64,000 bases of DNA from JBFXCS01 sp050181915 (GTDB taxonomy: Bacteria; Actinomycetota; Thermoleophilia; Miltoncostaeales; Miltoncostaeaceae). The notes under the pieces are model-generated. The model was not told the origin of the DNA. It did not search any database and saw only the letters and a program-made list of their open reading frames with translations. The DNA is taken from NCBI GenBank assembly GCA_050181915.1, contig JBFXCS010000001.1, forward strand, positions 1,364,001 through 1,428,000, read 5' to 3'. Numbering within the stretch: position 1 is the first letter of the stretch; each line of letters opens with the position of its first letter. Below, one piece after another: positions 1-13,167 of this stretch. The translations under genes and the position numbers were made by a program.

Positions 1-3257
<3,257 letters not shown>

Positions 3258-3284
3258 TCACCTTTCTCTTCTCAGACGGAATGC

Positions 3285-3839
3285 TCACGAGGCGGCGATG
3301 GCCGAGTCGACCGACGCGCCGCGGAGGCTCTGGCGGAGCTCGTCGATGCGGTGCCGGACCGAGCCGTCGACGACGGCCGCCCCCACCCGCAGCACGAGGC
3401 CGCCGATGATCTCTGGATCGACCGACTCGGTGAGCTCCACCTCGGAGCCGGTCTTCTCCCGGATGCTGTTGACGATCCGTTCGCGCAGGTCGGCCGGCAG
3501 CGGCACCGCCGTGACGGCCTGGACCTCGAGGCGGCCCTGCGCCTGCGCGACCCGCTCGCCGAAGGCGCGGGCGATCTCGCGGAACTCGCCGATGCGGCCC
3601 CGGTCGATCAGCACCTGCAGGAAGTTCCCCACGAGGGGGTGGGCGCCGGCCGCCAGCTCTCCCAGGACGGCCTTCTTGGCGCGGGTGTCGATCTCGGGGT
3701 TGTCGAGCACGGCCCGCAGCTCGGCCGAGCCCTCGATCGCGTCGGCGAAGCCGGAGACGTCGCGGGCGACGTCGGCGACCGCGTCGCCGTCGACGGCCGA
3801 CTCGTAGAGCGCCTCGGCGTATGTGAGCGCGACGCTCAT
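3285..3839 (-). CDS. atpH: ATP synthase subunit delta
   Basis: This is the peripheral-stalk (OSCP-like) subunit that joins the b subunits to the top of F1. At 184 residues it has the usual length, with an N-terminal helical domain starting SVALTYAEALYESA and the conserved end GGLVLRVGAAVVDGSVRHRIDELRQSL. Its ATG overlaps the stop of atpF by one base (TGATG), indicating translational coupling. Confidence 0.95.
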   Translation of the reverse strand: MSVALTYAEALYESAVDGDAVADVARDVSGFADAIEGSAELRAVLDNPEIDTRAKKAVLGELAAGAHPLVGNFLQVLIDRGRIGEFREIARAFGERVAQAQGRLEVQAVTAVPLPADLRERIVNSIREKTGSEVELTESVDPEIIGGLVLRVGAAVVDGSVRHRIDELRQSLRGASVDSAIAAS

Positions 3840-4411
3840 CAGGCGGCGCCGCCCCCGCCGTTCACGACGCCGGTGAGGTCGGCCTCGCTGATCGCCTCCT
3901 CGATCAGGCGGCGGTGGTCCTGCTCGCTGAGCGACGTGCGGGAGACCTTCTCGGCGGCCGCGAGCGCGAGGCCCACGACGTCGTCGCGAAGGCCGCCGGC
4001 GGCCGCGCGGACCTGGGCGTTGATCTGCGCGTCGGCGTCGGAGAGCACGCGGTCGCGCTGGGCGTGCGCCGACGCGACCAGCTCGGCGCCCTGGCGCTCG
4101 CCGTCCTTGCGCCCCTGCTCCCGCAGCGCGTCGGCCTCCTTGCGGGCCTCGGCGAGACGGGTCTTGTAGTCGTCGAGCAGGGCGGTGGCCTCGTCGCGGC
4201 TGCGCTCGGCCTCCTCGATGCTCTGGGCGATGTCGGAGCGGCGCTTCTCGATCGCGGCGCCGAGCGGGCCGAACACGTAGCGCTTCAGGACCAGGAGGGT
4301 GATGGCGAACATCACCACGGTCCAGATCATCAGGCCGGGGCTCGCCTCGAGCAGCGGGCTGTCGGCCGCGACGATCGACCCGAGGTCGCTGAGGGGGATG
4401 CCGGGCAGCAT
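3839..4411 (-). CDS. atpF: ATP synthase subunit b
   Basis: This is the membrane-anchored peripheral stalk subunit, 190 residues. There is one N-terminal membrane helix (about residues 27-46, LMIWTVVMFAITLLVLKRYV) followed by a long charged coiled coil rich in Glu, Arg and Ala. The start ATG is 4 bp after the atpE stop. The short segment before the helix is typical for actinobacterial b subunits. Confidence 0.95.
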   Translation of the reverse strand: MLPGIPLSDLGSIVAADSPLLEASPGLMIWTVVMFAITLLVLKRYVFGPLGAAIEKRRSDIAQSIEEAERSRDEATALLDDYKTRLAEARKEADALREQGRKDGERQGAELVASAHAQRDRVLSDADAQINAQVRAAAGGLRDDVVGLALAAAEKVSRTSLSEQDHRRLIEEAISEADLTGVVNGGGGAA

Positions 4412-4415
4412 CGTC

Positions 4416-6009
<1,594 letters not shown>

Positions 6010-6124
6010 CGGCCGCCCCTGTGCAACCGGGAGATGCAGTGGGGGTTGATGCAGGTCCTCCGGTCGGAGCGTCACGTGCGTCCGGCCGGGCTCCGCTGGT
6101 CGCGGGTCCGGCACGGCGGGCAGG

Positions 6125-6152
6125 AGTATATAGACGCGCCTTGCGGCGGCAA
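6125..6152 (-). promoter_or_regulatory. Candidate sigma-A promoter of the atp operon
   Basis: Read on the minus strand, TTGCCG (6152-6147), a 16-bp spacer and TATACT (6130-6125) lie about 116 bp before the ATG at 6009. This is the only good -35/-10 pair in the divergent spacer. It would give a leader of about 110 nt. Confidence 0.5.
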
Positions 6153-6220
6153 CAGCCGTTTCAGAGGTTCGTTCGTCCCTGGCCGGGCCGGGCGCCCCGG
6201 GACCCTGCGAGGATGGCCCC

Positions 6221-7120
6221 GTGACGCCCAGGGGTTGGGCGCTCTTCGCGGCGCTCTCGCTGCTCTGGGGCGTCCCGTATCTGCTGATCAAGGTGGCGGT
6301 GGAGGAGGTCTCCCCGCCGGTCGTCGTGCTGGCCAGGACCCTGATCGGCGCGGCGGTGCTGCTGCCGCTGGCGATCCGCGCCCGGGCCCTCGGCGGCCTG
6401 TGGGAGCGGCGCGGGGCGGTGCTGGTGGTGGCCCTGGTCGAGATCGCCGTGCCGTTCACGCTCATCGGGGCGGGCGAGCAGTGGGTCTCCTCGTCGCTCA
6501 CCGCGATCCTGATCGCCTCGCTGCCCATGCTGATCGCGCTGGCCGCACCGTGGGTCGACGCGCGCGAGCGGGTGGACCGCAGGCGCGCCGCGGGCCTCGC
6601 CGTGGGCGCCCTGGGCGTGGTCGCGCTCGTCGGGCTCGACCTGGGCGGCGGGGGGATGGCGCTCGTCGGCGCCCTGCTGATCCTGCTGGCGACCTGCTGC
6701 TACGCCTTCGCGGGCCTCCAGATCCGGCTGCGGCTGAGTGAGGTGAGCCCGCTGGGGCTGGTGGCGGTGGCGCTGGCGATCTCGGCCGCGGCCCTGGCGC
6801 CGGCGTCGGCGGCGACGTGGCCCGACCGGATGCCGTCGGCGGCCGCCCTGTGGGCCCTCGCCGGCCTCGGCGTGGGCTGCACCGCGGCGGCCCTGGTCGT
6901 CTACTTCGCCCTCATCGGCGAGGTCGGCGCCGGTCGTGCCGGAGTGATCACCTACGTCAACCCGGCGGTGGCCGTGGCGCTGGGCGTGCCCATCCTCGAC
7001 GAGAGCCTCGGGCCCTGGGCGGTCGTCGGCATCGGGCTGATCGCGACCGGCTCCTGGCTGGCGACGCGGCCGGCGCGCCCGGCGGCGCTCGCGGCCGCCC
7101 GGCAGGGACCGGGATCCTGA
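6221..7120 (+). CDS. EamA/DMT-family transporter
   Basis: A 299-residue inner-membrane protein with ten predicted helices arranged as two EamA repeats, the second beginning near residue 155 (LLILLATCCYAFAGLQIR). The opening WALFAALSLLWGVPYLLIKVA is the typical EamA start, and the end LGVPILDESLGPWAVVGIGLIATGSWL is the typical close. Substrate cannot be predicted; related proteins export amino acids or metabolites. GTG start at 6221. It is divergent from the atp operon. Confidence 0.85.
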   Translation: MTPRGWALFAALSLLWGVPYLLIKVAVEEVSPPVVVLARTLIGAAVLLPLAIRARALGGLWERRGAVLVVALVEIAVPFTLIGAGEQWVSSSLTAILIASLPMLIALAAPWVDARERVDRRRAAGLAVGALGVVALVGLDLGGGGMALVGALLILLATCCYAFAGLQIRLRLSEVSPLGLVAVALAISAAALAPASAATWPDRMPSAAALWALAGLGVGCTAAALVVYFALIGEVGAGRAGVITYVNPAVAVALGVPILDESLGPWAVVGIGLIATGSWLATRPARPAALAAARQGPGS

Positions 7121-7203
7121 GGGGCGAAAAGGTCGTCGACCGCGGGTCGACCCACCCATTCGTTCAGTTGCCCATATTCCCCGATGGGAGCACTATCGCG
7201 CCG

Positions 7204-8568
7204 ATGTCTCCGTGGTCCCTCTCTCGCCTCGGAGCTCGGCACCTCGCCTTGGTCGCAGGCGCGGCACTGCTCGCCGTCGCCCCCGCCGCTCAGGCGCGGA
7301 CGTCGTTGCTCGACGACGTCCCTGCCACGATTCAGACGATGATCGCGGGCGCTCAGGGCGCCCCCTCGCTCGACCCGGCCGGCGACGACCTCTGGCAGCT
7401 GCTCCCCGGCACGCCGGTGCTCGCGCCGGACCACCTGGCCGTCCGCGTCTCGGCCGGCCCCGACGCCGGCTCCGCGGCGGGCCTCGGCGGTCTCAGCGCC
7501 CGCCAGATGGCGCAGGTGCTGCGCCGCGCGATCGACGCCTCCGGCGCGCACGTCGCGGTGGTGGACGCCCTCGACGCCCGCCTGTCCGGCGAGGCCGGCG
7601 ACCGGTTCGCCGAGGCGCTCCGCATCCTGTCGCGGCAGAAGGCGTCGTACAGCACGATCCTCTCGCGTCGCGTGCACCTGCTGGTGCCCTCCCCCGGGGC
7701 CGTCCTCGGCGATGCCCCCGAGTGGGCGGGCGCCCGGCTGGCGCTCCGGCGCGCCGGGGGCGTCTGGCTCGAGACGGCCGACCCGGCCGCCCCCTGGAGC
7801 GCGGAGGACTGGCTCACCTGGCCGCGCGAGGTCGTCCTGACCGGCGGCGTCGACGAGTTCCGCGTGCACGTGATGATCGGCGCCGGCGACCAGGAGGCCA
7901 TCTGGAGGCTGGCCCGCACCGGGGCCGCGAACTGCCTGGTGCTGCGCAACGGCCCCGGGGCGTCGGCGCTCGGCACGTCCGCCGCCGCCTTCGTCGCCCA
8001 GTACCGCGCGACCTTCCCGCTCTCCCCCGCGCAGCCGGCGGCCCCCTGCCTGCCGTCGCCCGCGATCGACCCCCGGGTCCTCTCCGCCCTGGCCGCCGCC
8101 TACGCCGCCGAGACCGGCGGCGTCGCGATCTCGCCGCTGGTGATGCCGCCCGTCGTGGCCGGCGACGCCGCCCAGGTCTCCCTGCGCCTCGGAGTGGATC
8201 CCCTGGGCCTGGCCGCGAGCCTCGGCCTCGATGCGGAGGACTTCTGGCGCGCGGCCAGGGCGACCGTCGTGCTGCAGGCGCCCGGCGCCGGCGCCACGGC
8301 GCCGCTCGAGGCCGACGGGATCGCCCGCCTCGTCTTCAGGCCCACCGCCGCGGGTCCGGTCACCGCCCGCCTGCGCATCGGCGGCGCCGCCCTGGCGAGC
8401 GCCCTCGGCCCGGTGGACCTGGTGCCGGGCCTGCGCGAGGCCGGCGTCGACCCCGCCCTGATCCGGCGGGTGATCGCGGACCCCTCGGGCTGGACGCTGG
8501 AGCTGCCGATCCGCGTCGCCGGCGCCGCCCCGGGCACCCCGATCCTCTCGGTCGTCAACCGCACCTGA
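7204..8568 (+). CDS. Exported protein of unknown function
   Basis: I do not recognise this 454-residue protein. It starts with a clear Sec signal (about residues 5-28, LGARHLALVAGAALLAVAPAAQA) and has no later membrane helix, so it is probably secreted or wall-associated. The mature part is rich in Ala, Gly, Leu and Pro and contains two cysteines near the middle (AANCLVLRN and AAPCLPS) that could form a disulfide. The N-terminal part (about 60-200) suggests a small alpha/beta domain, and the C-terminal 150 residues alternate short strands. ATG at 7204 has no close ribosome-binding site. Confidence 0.7.
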   Translation: MSPWSLSRLGARHLALVAGAALLAVAPAAQARTSLLDDVPATIQTMIAGAQGAPSLDPAGDDLWQLLPGTPVLAPDHLAVRVSAGPDAGSAAGLGGLSARQMAQVLRRAIDASGAHVAVVDALDARLSGEAGDRFAEALRILSRQKASYSTILSRRVHLLVPSPGAVLGDAPEWAGARLALRRAGGVWLETADPAAPWSAEDWLTWPREVVLTGGVDEFRVHVMIGAGDQEAIWRLARTGAANCLVLRNGPGASALGTSAAAFVAQYRATFPLSPAQPAAPCLPSPAIDPRVLSALAAAYAAETGGVAISPLVMPPVVAGDAAQVSLRLGVDPLGLAASLGLDAEDFWRAARATVVLQAPGAGATAPLEADGIARLVFRPTAAGPVTARLRIGGAALASALGPVDLVPGLREAGVDPALIRRVIADPSGWTLELPIRVAGAAPGTPILSVVNRT

Positions 8569-8583
8569 GCCGCGCCCCGCGGC
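8569..8583. terminator. Short hairpin between convergent genes
   Basis: GCCGCG, a 3-nt loop and CGCGGC begin directly after the stop codon of the exported protein gene and before the wecA-like gene that ends at 8606 on the other strand. It lacks a T run, as is common in very GC-rich genomes. It could stop transcription from either side. Confidence 0.4.
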
Positions 8584-8605
8584 CGGGACGGCGGCCCGAG
8601 GGGGG

Positions 8606-9730
8606 TCAGGAGCGGTTCGCGACCTCGCGCGAGCGGGCCAGCCGGCTCTCGCGCACGATCTTGACGATCGGCGTGCTGCGCCACTTGAGGATCTCGAGCA
8701 CGTAGACCAGGTAGATCGAGGCCAGCAGGGCGGCGAAGAAGGCGGCGCCCAGGCCGAGCGCGCCCCAGAGCCGGATCGAGCCGTCCGGGTTGTTGTAGGG
8801 CACGAAGCGCATGGCGATCGCCACGGCGCCCATCAGGGCGCACCAGGCGTACAGGGCGAGCACGGTCTTGCGCTGGCCCCAGCCGATCGTGAAGAAGCGG
8901 TGGTGGAAGTGGCTGCGGTCGGCGTTGTAGATCGGCAGGCCGTGCTTGAGCCGCTTCATGATCACGAACGAGGTGTCGAGGATCGGGATCGCCAGGATCA
9001 CGAGCGGCGCCACGACCGCCACCGCCGCGGCGCTCTTCATCACCCCGCTCACCGCCACGCCGGCGATGACGAAGCCCAGCAGCATCGAGCCGGCGTCGCC
9101 CATGAACACGCGGGCCGGGTGGAAGTTGAAGACCAGGAAGCCCGCGCACGCGCCGGCCAGGGCGGCGGCCATGATCGCCGGGTCGCCGCGGCCGAGGGAC
9201 GCCGCCAGCACCGCGAAGGTGGTCGCGCCGAGGCCCGAGACCCCCGCCGCCAGGCCGTCCATCCCGTCGATGAAGTTGATCATGTTCACCAGCGCGACGA
9301 ACCAGATGATCGTGAGGGGGTACTGGGCCGGGCCGAGGTCGCCGACGCCGAGGAAGGGCAGCGTGATGTGGTCGATCGTGAGCCCCGCCGACACCGGGAT
9401 CGCGGCGCACAGGGCCTGACCGGCCAGCTTCACCGCCGGGCCGAGGCCCCAGATGTCGTCGGCCGCGCCGAGCAGGGTGATGAGGATCGCCCCGGTGACC
9501 AGCGCGCGACCAGCCGAGTCGGCCGGCAGGTAGAAGAGCACCGGCACCAGGAAGCCCAGCAGGATGGCCAGGCCGCCGAGGCGCGGCGTGGGCAGCGTGT
9601 GGATGCGCCGGTCCGAGGGCACGTCGACGGCGCCCACGCGACGGGCGAGCCGCGCCGCGAGCGGGGTGGCCACCACCACGAGCAGCGCGGCGACCAGGGC
9701 ACAGATGATGGGTACGAGGTTCGTGGTCAC
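8606..9730 (-). CDS. Polyprenyl-phosphate N-acetylhexosaminyl-1-phosphate transferase (WecA/TagO type)
   Basis: This transfers a sugar-1-phosphate from a UDP-sugar to undecaprenyl or decaprenyl phosphate, the first membrane step of wall polysaccharide or linker synthesis. It has 374 residues and about eleven membrane helices. Family motifs are intact: DDIWGLGP (91-98), NMINFIDGMDGLA (149-161), FMGDAGS (209-215) and HFHHR (274-278). The latter histidine motif favours WecA/TagO over MraY. A TAGAAT box at 9766-9761 overlaps the stop codon of the upstream dehydrogenase and may be its own -10 element. Confidence 0.9.
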   Translation of the reverse strand: MTTNLVPIICALVAALLVVVATPLAARLARRVGAVDVPSDRRIHTLPTPRLGGLAILLGFLVPVLFYLPADSAGRALVTGAILITLLGAADDIWGLGPAVKLAGQALCAAIPVSAGLTIDHITLPFLGVGDLGPAQYPLTIIWFVALVNMINFIDGMDGLAAGVSGLGATTFAVLAASLGRGDPAIMAAALAGACAGFLVFNFHPARVFMGDAGSMLLGFVIAGVAVSGVMKSAAAVAVVAPLVILAIPILDTSFVIMKRLKHGLPIYNADRSHFHHRFFTIGWGQRKTVLALYAWCALMGAVAIAMRFVPYNNPDGSIRLWGALGLGAAFFAALLASIYLVYVLEILKWRSTPIVKIVRESRLARSREVANRS

Positions 9731-9763
9731 GAGGATTCGGGCCCCACCAGGTCCTTGGGGATT

Positions 9764-10558
9764 CTAGGTGCCACGGCCGAAGCCCTTCAACGGACGGTCG
9801 CGGTGGGCGATGGCGGCGGCGCGCACCACGAGGCGGCGCGGCAGCACGCGCGCCGCCAGCATGCTGCCGCGCGCCACCGGGCCCGTCGCCGCGCGCGGAC
9901 GGCCGTCGGCGAGCGCCTGCAGCGCGGCCCTCACCACAATCGCCGGGTCGTCGAAGGGGATGAACCACTTCGCCTTCTTCTCCCCCGCCGCGAACGAGAA
10001 CTCGGTGCGGGTGGGCCCGGGGCAGACCGCGAGGGCGCGCACGCCGGTGCCCCGCAGCTCCTCGGCGATCGCCTCGGTGAAGCTCAGCTCGAAGGCCTTG
10101 GTCGCCGCGTAGGTGGCCGTGTACGGCACCGGCTGCCACGCCGCCGCCGAGCTCACCACCACCAGGGCGCCGCGGCCGGCCCCGACCATGCCCGGCAGCA
10201 CGTGCGCGGCCGTGTCCACCACCGCCACGGCGTTGAGGCGCACCATCCGCGCCTCGCGTTCGCGGTCCAGCTCCCAGAAGCGCCCGCGCGAGCCGAAGCC
10301 GGCGTTCAGCACCGCCACCTCCGGCGGCGCGCCCAGCGCGTCGACCGCGTCGCGCACCGCCGCCAGCCCCGCGTCGGTGGCGAGGTCGGCCACGACGATG
10401 CCGGCCTCGACGGGGAGCGAGGCGGCCAGCTCCTGCAGCCGCTCCTGACGGCGCGCCACCAGCACCAGCGGGTGGCCGCGGGCGGCGAGGCGCACCGCGA
10501 ACTCGCGCCCGAGGCCCGAGGACGCCCCGGTGACGAGGGCGGCGCCGCGGACGCTCAT
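9764..10558 (-). CDS. Short-chain dehydrogenase/reductase
   Basis: A 264-residue classical SDR. The cofactor motif TGASSGLG is at residues 10-17, the structural NAG motif follows in VLNAGFG, and the catalytic serine (VVSSAAAW) and YxxxK (YAATK) are present. NADP preference is suggested by the arginines after the second strand (LVARRQERL). The ATG overlaps the upp stop by four bases (ATGA), so the two genes are co-translated. Substrate is unknown. The C-terminal 40 residues are basic and unlike the core. Confidence 0.88.
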   Translation of the reverse strand: MSVRGAALVTGASSGLGREFAVRLAARGHPLVLVARRQERLQELAASLPVEAGIVVADLATDAGLAAVRDAVDALGAPPEVAVLNAGFGSRGRFWELDREREARMVRLNAVAVVDTAAHVLPGMVGAGRGALVVVSSAAAWQPVPYTATYAATKAFELSFTEAIAEELRGTGVRALAVCPGPTRTEFSFAAGEKKAKWFIPFDDPAIVVRAALQALADGRPRAATGPVARGSMLAARVLPRRLVVRAAAIAHRDRPLKGFGRGT

Positions 10559-11202
10559 CGGGACGACGGCGTCGAGGCGAACAGGCGGTCGCCCGCGTCG
10601 CCCAGGCCCGGGACGATGAAGCCCGAATCGTTGAGGCAGTCGTCGATCGCCGCCACGGTGACGGGCACGTCCGGGTGGACGCGCGCCACCTCGGCGAGGC
10701 CCTCCGGGGCGGCCACCAGCCCCACCAGGCGCGACCGCCGGGCTCCGGCGGCCCGCACCGCGGACAGCGCGGAGGCGCTGGAGCCGCCGGTCGCGATCAT
10801 CACCTCGAGCACCACCACCTCGTCCTCGCCCAGGCCGCCGGGCAGGTTGCTGAGGTAGGTGCGGGCCTCGAGCGTGCGCTCGTCCCGCGACAGGCCCAGG
10901 AAGCCCACCCGGGCGGACTCGGGCAGCAGGTCGAGGGCGGGCTGCATCAGCGCCAGCCCGGCGCGCAGCACCGGCACCACGGTGACCCGGCGCGCCGGAC
11001 GGGGCACGCGGGCGACGGCCAGGGGGGTGACGATCTCGTCCTCGGCCGCCTCCAGGTCGCGCAGGGCCTCGGCCAGGACGAGGGTCGCGAGGGCGGCCGC
11101 GGCGCGGCGGAAGGCCGGCGCACCGGTCCGCGCGTCGCGCAGCACCGCGAGATGCTCGCCGGCCAGGGCACCGGCCACGACGAGCGGGGGTCGAGCGCTC
11201 AT
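10555..11202 (-). CDS. upp: Uracil phosphoribosyltransferase with altered PRPP loop
   Basis: This salvages uracil to UMP using PRPP. The 215-residue protein aligns with Upp along its length: VVPVLRAGLALM, GLSRDERTLEA, LVAAPEGLAEVARVHPDV and the uracil-binding end GFIVPGLGDAGDRLF. The PRPP loop, normally LDPMLATGGS, reads LEVMIATGGS, so the acidic-proline pair has become Glu-Val. Start ATG at 11202 is preceded by TAGGGT with an 8-nt gap, indicating a leaderless transcript. Position before wecA matches other bacteria. Confidence 0.88.
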   Translation of the reverse strand: MSARPPLVVAGALAGEHLAVLRDARTGAPAFRRAAAALATLVLAEALRDLEAAEDEIVTPLAVARVPRPARRVTVVPVLRAGLALMQPALDLLPESARVGFLGLSRDERTLEARTYLSNLPGGLGEDEVVVLEVMIATGGSSASALSAVRAAGARRSRLVGLVAAPEGLAEVARVHPDVPVTVAAIDDCLNDSGFIVPGLGDAGDRLFASTPSSR

Positions 11203-11261
11203 GGCGATCCACCCTACATCCGCCGAGGGACGTCCCGGGAGGGCGTCCCTATCCTTCGCCG
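11203..11261. promoter_or_regulatory. Divergent leaderless promoters for upp and the VIT-family gene
   Basis: On the minus strand TAGGGT (11216-11211) ends 8 nt before the upp ATG. On the plus strand TATCCT (11250-11255) ends 6 nt before the VIT ATG. Both spacings fit transcription starting at the start codon itself. An inverted repeat AGGGACG/CGTCCCT (11226-11232 and 11244-11250) covers the region upstream of the plus-strand box and could be a repressor site. Confidence 0.5.
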
Positions 11262-11951
11262 ATGCCGCGCCACCGGGAGCAGCACCTCAGCCACCGCGGG
11301 GGCTGGCTGCGGGCGGCGGTCCTGGGCGCGAACGACGGGATCCTGTCGACCGCCGGGCTGGTGACCGGCGTGGCGGCGTCCGGCTCCTCGCTGACGGCGA
11401 TCATGACCGCCGGGGTGGCCGGCGCGGCGGCCGGGGCCCTGTCGATGGCCGCCGGCGAGTACGTCTCGGTCAGCAGCCAGCGCGACGCGGAGCTGGCCGA
11501 CCTGCGCCTGGAGCGGCGCGAGCTGGCCGGCGACCCCGAGGGCGAGCTGGAGGAGCTGGCCGCCATCTACCGCGGCCGCGGCCTGGACGAGGCGCTCGCC
11601 CACGAGGTGGCGCGGGAGCTCACCGAGCGGGACGCCCTCGCCGCCCACGCCCGCGACGAGCTGGGCATCGAGGCGGGGCGCATGGCGAGGCCCTTCCAGG
11701 CCGCCTGGGCCTCGGCGCTGTCGTTCACGGCGGGCGCCGCCCTGCCGCTCGCCGCCGTCACGGCGCCGGAGCCCGCCCGCATCCCCGCGACGGTCGGCGT
11801 GACCCTGGTGGCGCTCGCGGCGCTGGGGGCGGTGGGGGCGCGCCTGGGCGGGGCGCCCATACGGCGCGCGGCGGTGCGCGTCGCCGCCTGGGGCGCGGCG
11901 GCCATGGCGATCACGAGCGCCGTCGGCGTGCTGGTGGGCTCCGCCCTCTGA
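11262..11951 (+). CDS. VIT1/CCC1-family membrane transporter
   Basis: A 229-residue protein of the family that includes yeast CCC1 and plant VIT1, which move Fe2+ or Mn2+ out of the cytosol. The signature N-terminal helix WLRAAVLGANDGILSTAGLVTGVA and the glycine/serine segment AAGALSMAAGEYVSVSSQRD are clear. A central charged cytoplasmic region (about 70-140, ELADLRLERRELAGDPE...) corresponds to the family metal-binding segment, and three further helices follow. It appears monocistronic, closed by a strong hairpin at 11995-12030. Confidence 0.88.
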   Translation: MPRHREQHLSHRGGWLRAAVLGANDGILSTAGLVTGVAASGSSLTAIMTAGVAGAAAGALSMAAGEYVSVSSQRDAELADLRLERRELAGDPEGELEELAAIYRGRGLDEALAHEVARELTERDALAAHARDELGIEAGRMARPFQAAWASALSFTAGAALPLAAVTAPEPARIPATVGVTLVALAALGAVGARLGGAPIRRAAVRVAAWGAAAMAITSAVGVLVGSAL

Positions 11952-11994
11952 CCTCGGGCGGGTCGGTGACGGCCCCCGCATCCCGATCCCCTCC

Positions 11995-12030
11995 GTCGGC
12001 CGGCGGCGCGGCGCCCCGCCGCCGGCCGAC
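11995..12030 (+). terminator. Strong hairpin after the VIT-family gene
   Basis: Perfect 14-bp arms (11995-12008 and 12017-12030) enclose an 8-nt loop, 43 bp after the VIT stop. There is no T run. The following 90 bases are unusually rich in C and G homopolymers. Confidence 0.6.
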
Positions 12031-12108
12031 CCCCAAAGGCGCCGCCCGGCGACGAGGCGGGACCCCCCCCCAACCCCGCCCCGGCCGGGGGGCGCCCGGT
12101 TTGGGGCG

Positions 12109-13167
12109 GTGCCGGTCCCCCCCCGCGCCCCCCTGCTCCTGGCCGTGGCCGCGGCCGGGCTCGGCGCCGCGGCATGCGGCGACGCTCCGCCCGACGTGCT
12201 GGCCCGCGGTCCGTACCTCACCGAGGTCACCGAGACCACCGCCCGGCTGCGCTGGATCGCGCGCGACGGCGCACGCATCGAGATCGAGGCCGTCGGGCCG
12301 GACGGCGCGCGGGTGGTCGCCGGCGACGGGGAGCTCACGGGGCTGAGTCCCGGGACCCGCTACGAGTGGACCGCCCGCGCCGGCGGCGACGCGGTCGCCG
12401 AGGGCGCCGTCACCACGGCGCCGCAGGACCTCACCGAGCCCCTCGAGTTCCTGGTCTTCGGGGACTACGGCGCCCCCAACGACACCTCGGCGCAGGTCGC
12501 CGCGCTCGCCGAGGCGCAGCGTCCGCGCCTGCTCGTGACGACCGGCGACAACGGCTACCTCGTCACGCTGCCCGAGCTGCTCGACCAGAACATCTTCGGG
12601 CCGCTCCGCGCGGTCCTCGCCCAGGCGCCCAACTACGGCGTGGTGGGCGACCACGACGTCTTCTTCCCCGCCGGCCAGGCCGCCCTGGTCGAGGCGCTCG
12701 ACTGGCCCGGCGACGGCGAGCGCTACGACCGGGACTACGGGCCGGTGCAGATCGTCGGGCTCGGCCTCAACGCCGACCCGGGCGACGTCGCGTTCGCCCG
12801 GCGCGCCCTGGCCCGGCCCGGGCCCCGGGCCCGCTTCGTGGTGCTCCACCAGCCGATCCGCGAGGGCAGCCCGATGCTGCCGGTGATCGCCGCCGCCGAC
12901 GTCACCGCCGTCCTCGAGGGCCACCTGCACGCGTACGAGCGGCGCGAGCGGCCGGAGGCGCCGGGCGTGCCGTTCCTCACGGTGGGCACCGGCGGAGCGC
13001 CGCGCAGCGACCGCACCCCCACCAGCGCCGACGCCCGGGTGCACATCGCGGAGTTCGGGCTCATGCGGGTGCGCCTGCAGGGCGACCGCGCCGCCTTCGA
13101 GTTCGTGGACGTCACGGGCCGGGTGCGCGACCGCATCGAGACCCGCAACCCCGCCGGCGGCGGCTAG
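12109..13167 (+). CDS. Exported metallophosphoesterase lipoprotein
   Basis: A 352-residue calcineurin-like phosphoesterase resembling purple acid phosphatases. Residues 7-23 form a short lipoprotein signal ending AAAC (Cys23). A fibronectin-like domain (about 30-105) precedes the catalytic domain, whose motifs are GDYG (118-121), GDN (146-148), GDHD (180-183, where most members have GNHD), LHQP and EGHLHAYER. The Asn-to-Asp change in the third motif removes the usual amide metal ligand/phosphate contact. Start GTG at 12109 follows GGGG. Its stop overlaps the convergent cupredoxin gene by four bases. Confidence 0.82.
   Translation: MPVPPRAPLLLAVAAAGLGAAACGDAPPDVLARGPYLTEVTETTARLRWIARDGARIEIEAVGPDGARVVAGDGELTGLSPGTRYEWTARAGGDAVAEGAVTTAPQDLTEPLEFLVFGDYGAPNDTSAQVAALAEAQRPRLLVTTGDNGYLVTLPELLDQNIFGPLRAVLAQAPNYGVVGDHDVFFPAGQAALVEALDWPGDGERYDRDYGPVQIVGLGLNADPGDVAFARRALARPGPRARFVVLHQPIREGSPMLPVIAAADVTAVLEGHLHAYERRERPEAPGVPFLTVGTGGAPRSDRTPTSADARVHIAEFGLMRVRLQGDRAAFEFVDVTGRVRDRIETRNPAGGG

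Noticed and set aside
8900..10858. 652-codon plus-strand open frame opposite wecA, the dehydrogenase and upp
   Set aside because: No recognisable domain, composition of a mirror frame, and it spans three real genes on the other strand.
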